This document shows positions 61,745 through 64,000 of a stretch of 64,000 nucleotides of DNA, one piece after another. Each line of letters opens with the position of its first letter. The first letter of the stretch is position 1. Under the pieces are notes generated by a model, which worked only from the letters and a program-made list of their open reading frames with translations, had not been told where the DNA came from and did no database searches. This stretch comes from an uncultured Porphyromonadaceae bacterium (lineage in GTDB: Bacteria > Bacteroidota > Bacteroidia > Bacteroidales > Muribaculaceae), in NCBI GenBank assembly GCA_900550645.1, contig URTA01000005.1, positions 1 through 64,000 of the forward strand, read 5' to 3'. The position numbers and the translations under genes are program-made.

Positions 61745-62793
61745 GGCAGGGCATCAAAAAATGACTTGTCACGAACTGCTGCGGTGTCAAAGGACAACTT
61801 ATCACCAGACAATACAAGGCGCGACGGTGCATTGTTAGTGAACAGCGCACCTGTGCCGAGACCTTGCGGCAGGCCACCTGTGCCGAGTGTTGCAGTCCAC
61901 TGCGCGAGGGCGTTAAGCCCCACATTTGACTCGAGCGACGACGTTATCCACCACCCTATTCCACGCTCTTGAGCCAATTCTATCCATTCAGCCGCACCGG
62001 AAAATCCGCCTACAAGCGCGGGCTTCAGGATAATGTATGCTGGTTTGATACAGTCGAGAAGCCGCTTGCGGCTCTCGGTGTCGTACACGCCAATAAGTTC
62101 CTCGTCGAGAGCAACTGGTACTGGAGACATCTTGCATACAAATGCCATCAACTCGGGATAACCGGCGCGGATTGGTTGCTCAATTGAATGTATGCCGAGG
62201 TCGGCAAGCAGTTTAAGGCGAGGGAAGACATCGTCCATTGAGAATGCACCGTTGGCATCTACGCGCACGGTGATTTCATTTGCTGAATAACGCCGCCTGA
62301 TCGCTCGTATCAAGTCAATTTCTGATTGCCAGTCTATCGCACCGATTTTCAGCTTGATACAGCGGAACCCGAGCGAGAGTTTCTCCTCGACACGCTGCAA
62401 CATCTCATCATGCGACCCCATCCACACCAATCCGTTGATGTCAATATGAGCCTCGCCCTCTGTAAACTTCGAGGGGAAATAGATGCCTTTGCCGCCAGAC
62501 ACGAGGTCATACAACGCCTGTTCAAAGCCAAACTGTATTGACGGGTGGCGAGAGAGGTCTGTTTGCCGACCGAGCGCAACATTGGCAAGCAGCTCTATCA
62601 GCTTATACTCATACCGGCTGCCGTCTTCAGGCGACAGTCCCGGGAAATAGGGAGCTTCTCCTATTCCGCAGACCTCCGGGTTCTGTTCGTCATACAGTTT
62701 GATGAAGTATGTTGGCTTCTCGGTCAGTATGCCGCGAGACGTTCCCGAAGGGGTGCGGAAATGGAGAATATACGGTGCAAACGATAGTCGCAT
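61732..62793 (-). CDS. menC: o-succinylbenzoate synthase
   Basis: MenC dehydrates SHCHC to o-succinylbenzoate in menaquinone synthesis. The 353-residue enolase-superfamily protein has FRCIKLKIGA (the catalytic Lys pair, about residues 140-149), VRVDANGAFS (about 172-181), SIEQPIRAG near residue 198 and VALDEELIG near 221, giving the Asp-Glu-Asp/Glu metal triad. It is 15 bases after menB and overlaps menE. Family members also racemise N-acyl amino acids, but the men neighbours fix the role. Confidence 0.93.
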   Translation of the reverse strand: MRLSFAPYILHFRTPSGTSRGILTEKPTYFIKLYDEQNPEVCGIGEAPYFPGLSPEDGSRYEYKLIELLANVALGRQTDLSRHPSIQFGFEQALYDLVSGGKGIYFPSKFTEGEAHIDINGLVWMGSHDEMLQRVEEKLSLGFRCIKLKIGAIDWQSEIDLIRAIRRRYSANEITVRVDANGAFSMDDVFPRLKLLADLGIHSIEQPIRAGYPELMAFVCKMSPVPVALDEELIGVYDTESRKRLLDCIKPAYIILKPALVGGFSGAAEWIELAQERGIGWWITSSLESNVGLNALAQWTATLGTGGLPQGLGTGALFTNNAPSRLVLSGDKLSFDTAAVRDKSFFDALPWRE

Positions 62794-62808
62794 AACAGAT
62801 TGTCCCGG

Positions 62809-63624
62809 TCAGGGGAATTTAGGGAATTGGTCGAAATCAGGGTCGCGCTTCTCGAGGAATGCGTTCTTCCCCTCCTGCGCTTCAGCCATAAGGTAATACA
62901 TCAGCGTGGTGTCGCCGGCAAACTCCATAAGGCCGTGCTGTCCGTCAAGTTCAGCATTGAGAGCACGCTTAATCATACGGATAGCCATTGGGCTGCGCTT
63001 CAATATGGTGCGGCACCATTCCACGGTCTCCTCTTCGAGGCGGTCAAACGGCACAACCTTGTTGACCATGCCCATTTCGAGAGCTTCTTGCGCGGTGTAC
63101 TGCTTGCAGAGAAACCAAATCTCGCGAGCCTTTTTCTGTCCGACACAGCGGGCAAGGTAAGACGAGCCGAAACCGGCATCAAAGCTCCCCACTTTAGGAC
63201 CGGTTTGGCCGAAACGAGCATTTTCTGAAGCTATCGAGAGGTCGCACACCACTTGCAGCACATTGCCTCCGCCGATGCTGTAGCCGTTGACCATTGCAAT
63301 TACGGGTTTGGGCAGAGAACGAATAGCCTTGTGCAAGTCAAGCACGTTCAGGCGCGGCACACCGTTCTCGTCGATATAGCCGCCTACGCCCTTCACGTTC
63401 TGGTCGCCTCCGGAACAGAAGGCCTTGTCGCCCATGCCCGTGAGTATCACTACGCCGATGTCGTTTCGCTCACGGCAAATGTTCATTGCGTCAAGCATTT
63501 CAGCGTTTGTCTGTGGGCGGAAAGCGTTGTAGACACGCGGACGGTTGATAGTTATTTTCGCAATCCCCTCAAACTGTTCAAAGAGGATGTCGGTATATTG
63601 TTTAATTGGTTTCCAATCGTACAT
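62809..63624 (-). CDS. menB: 1,4-dihydroxy-2-naphthoyl-CoA synthase
   Basis: MenB closes the naphthoquinone ring. The 271-residue crotonase-fold product has the oxyanion hole in GDKAFCSGGDQNVKG (about 65-79), NGYSIGGGNVLQVVCD (about 112-127), and QTGPKVGSFDAGFG with the catalytic Asp region (about 139-152). The length and motifs match MenB. It starts one base after the menD stop, so the genes are translated in sequence menD-menB-menC-menE. Confidence 0.95.
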   Translation of the reverse strand: MYDWKPIKQYTDILFEQFEGIAKITINRPRVYNAFRPQTNAEMLDAMNICRERNDIGVVILTGMGDKAFCSGGDQNVKGVGGYIDENGVPRLNVLDLHKAIRSLPKPVIAMVNGYSIGGGNVLQVVCDLSIASENARFGQTGPKVGSFDAGFGSSYLARCVGQKKAREIWFLCKQYTAQEALEMGMVNKVVPFDRLEEETVEWCRTILKRSPMAIRMIKRALNAELDGQHGLMEFAGDTTLMYYLMAEAQEGKNAFLEKRDPDFDQFPKFP

Positions 63625-63625
63625 A

Positions 63626-64000
63626 TCAATATGTTTGTTGTTTGTTTCTGTTCATGTAGTCAATGAGTATCTGCGCACTGCGTTCGCCAGGTGTAATGAC
63701 CTCAAGTATAGCCGGGGCGAGCCTCGGAGCGAGAAACATAGGCAGCGTCTGCTGCAGTTGGTTCGCAGAGAAAGCAGCAAAATACTCTATGCCGTATGCC
63801 GGGGCAAGCATATTCAGCGGCAGTCGCGGCGGAGCGCAGAAATAACGTTCACGCTCGGGCAAGGAGCGTGTAGAAGGTATGAAGCGGAAAATGCCGCCGC
63901 CCTGATTGTTCAATACAATAATCTTCAGCCGTTCCGGTATTTCAGCTATGGATAGTGCGCCAATGTCATACGCCATAGACATATCGCCTGTCACGAGCAC
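63626..64000 (-). CDS. menD: SEPHCHC synthase MenD, C-terminal part (runs off the window)
   Basis: The 124 residues visible from the window edge form the end of MenD, a thiamine-diphosphate enzyme that adds 2-oxoglutarate to isochorismate. The ThDP-binding signature is seen as VTGDMSMAYDIGAL at the start and IIVLNNQGGGIFRF about 30 residues later. A full MenD is about 550 residues, so most of the gene lies to the right of the window. The menF gene would be expected further right; no menH is seen here. Confidence 0.9.
   Translation of the reverse strand: MLVTGDMSMAYDIGALSIAEIPERLKIIVLNNQGGGIFRFIPSTRSLPERERYFCAPPRLPLNMLAPAYGIEYFAAFSANQLQQTLPMFLAPRLAPAILEVITPGERSAQILIDYMNRNKQQTY

Noticed and set aside
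1..64000. tRNA, rRNA, CRISPR array, complete insertion sequence
   Set aside because: No cloverleaf, rRNA signature, regularly spaced repeat array or transposase was recognised by reading.

Overview
The window looks like chromosomal DNA of an anaerobic gut-type Bacteroidales bacterium, most likely in or near the family Muribaculaceae. The evidence is a complete aerotolerance (bat) operon, a fused lpxC-fabZ gene between lpxD and lpxA, type IX secretion (T9SS) C-terminal sorting domains, a DUF4827 lipoprotein, a Na+-pumping methylmalonyl-CoA decarboxylase cluster, a menaquinone cluster, and Bacteroidota promoter elements (TAnnTTTG at -7) with no Shine-Dalgarno sequences. The family-level call is inference. 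No rRNA, tRNA, CRISPR array or complete insertion sequence was found.

The first ~230 bp do not belong with the rest. They carry the end of a KDPG aldolase gene and the start of a 2-keto-3-deoxygluconate kinase gene behind a strong AGGAGG ribosome binding site, which is a Firmicutes pattern, joined directly to the middle of batD. This is most likely an assembly chimera.

Layout. 0.2-7.5 kb (minus): bat operon (MoxR ATPase, DUF58, BatI-like protein, BatA, BatB, BatC, a short BatD-like protein, BatD cut by the junction). 7.7-15.8 kb (minus): thiL, purine nucleoside phosphorylase, lpxK, sppA, a phosphoglucosamine-mutase-like gene, a DUF4827 lipoprotein, nrnA. 15.9-18.9 kb (plus): mazG, topB, a Cys-rich small membrane protein. 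18.9-21.5 kb: mtnN, a TsaC/YciO protein, an ADP-ribosylglycohydrolase pseudogene and a membrane protein. 21.6-25.9 kb (minus): epimerase, carboxyltransferase, OadG-like, biotin carrier and OadB-like proteins, together a propionate-forming Na+ pump. 26.1-29.4 kb (plus): lpxD, lpxC-fabZ, lpxA. 29.6-34.4 kb (plus): hutU, hutI, hutH for histidine breakdown. 34.5-39.6 kb: a nitroreductase-like protein, rlmD, ppdK. 39.6-46.3 kb is more accessory: a PD-(D/E)XK protein, a DUF6140-like protein, a membrane protein, a shortened UmuC, trmN6 and two T9SS-exported proteins. 46.7-48.4 kb: an MFS transporter. 57.9-64 kb: rsmG, a metallo-beta-lactamase-fold hydrolase, plsC, a Crp/Fnr regulator and menE-menC-menB-menD.

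The most interesting stretch is 48.5-57.6 kb. A leader with two interleaved long inverted repeats precedes six co-directional, tightly packed genes: a membrane-anchored protein with a J-domain-like start that lacks HPD, a coiled-coil membrane protein, an Hsp70 paralogue that has lost its nucleotide-binding residues, an intact divergent Hsp70 with its own C-terminal extension, a small membrane protein, and a pseudokinase fused to an AAA+ ATPase. I read this as a membrane-associated chaperone/unfoldase machine in which catalytic and dead paralogues are paired. I do not recognise it as a named system; its function is not shown by the sequence.
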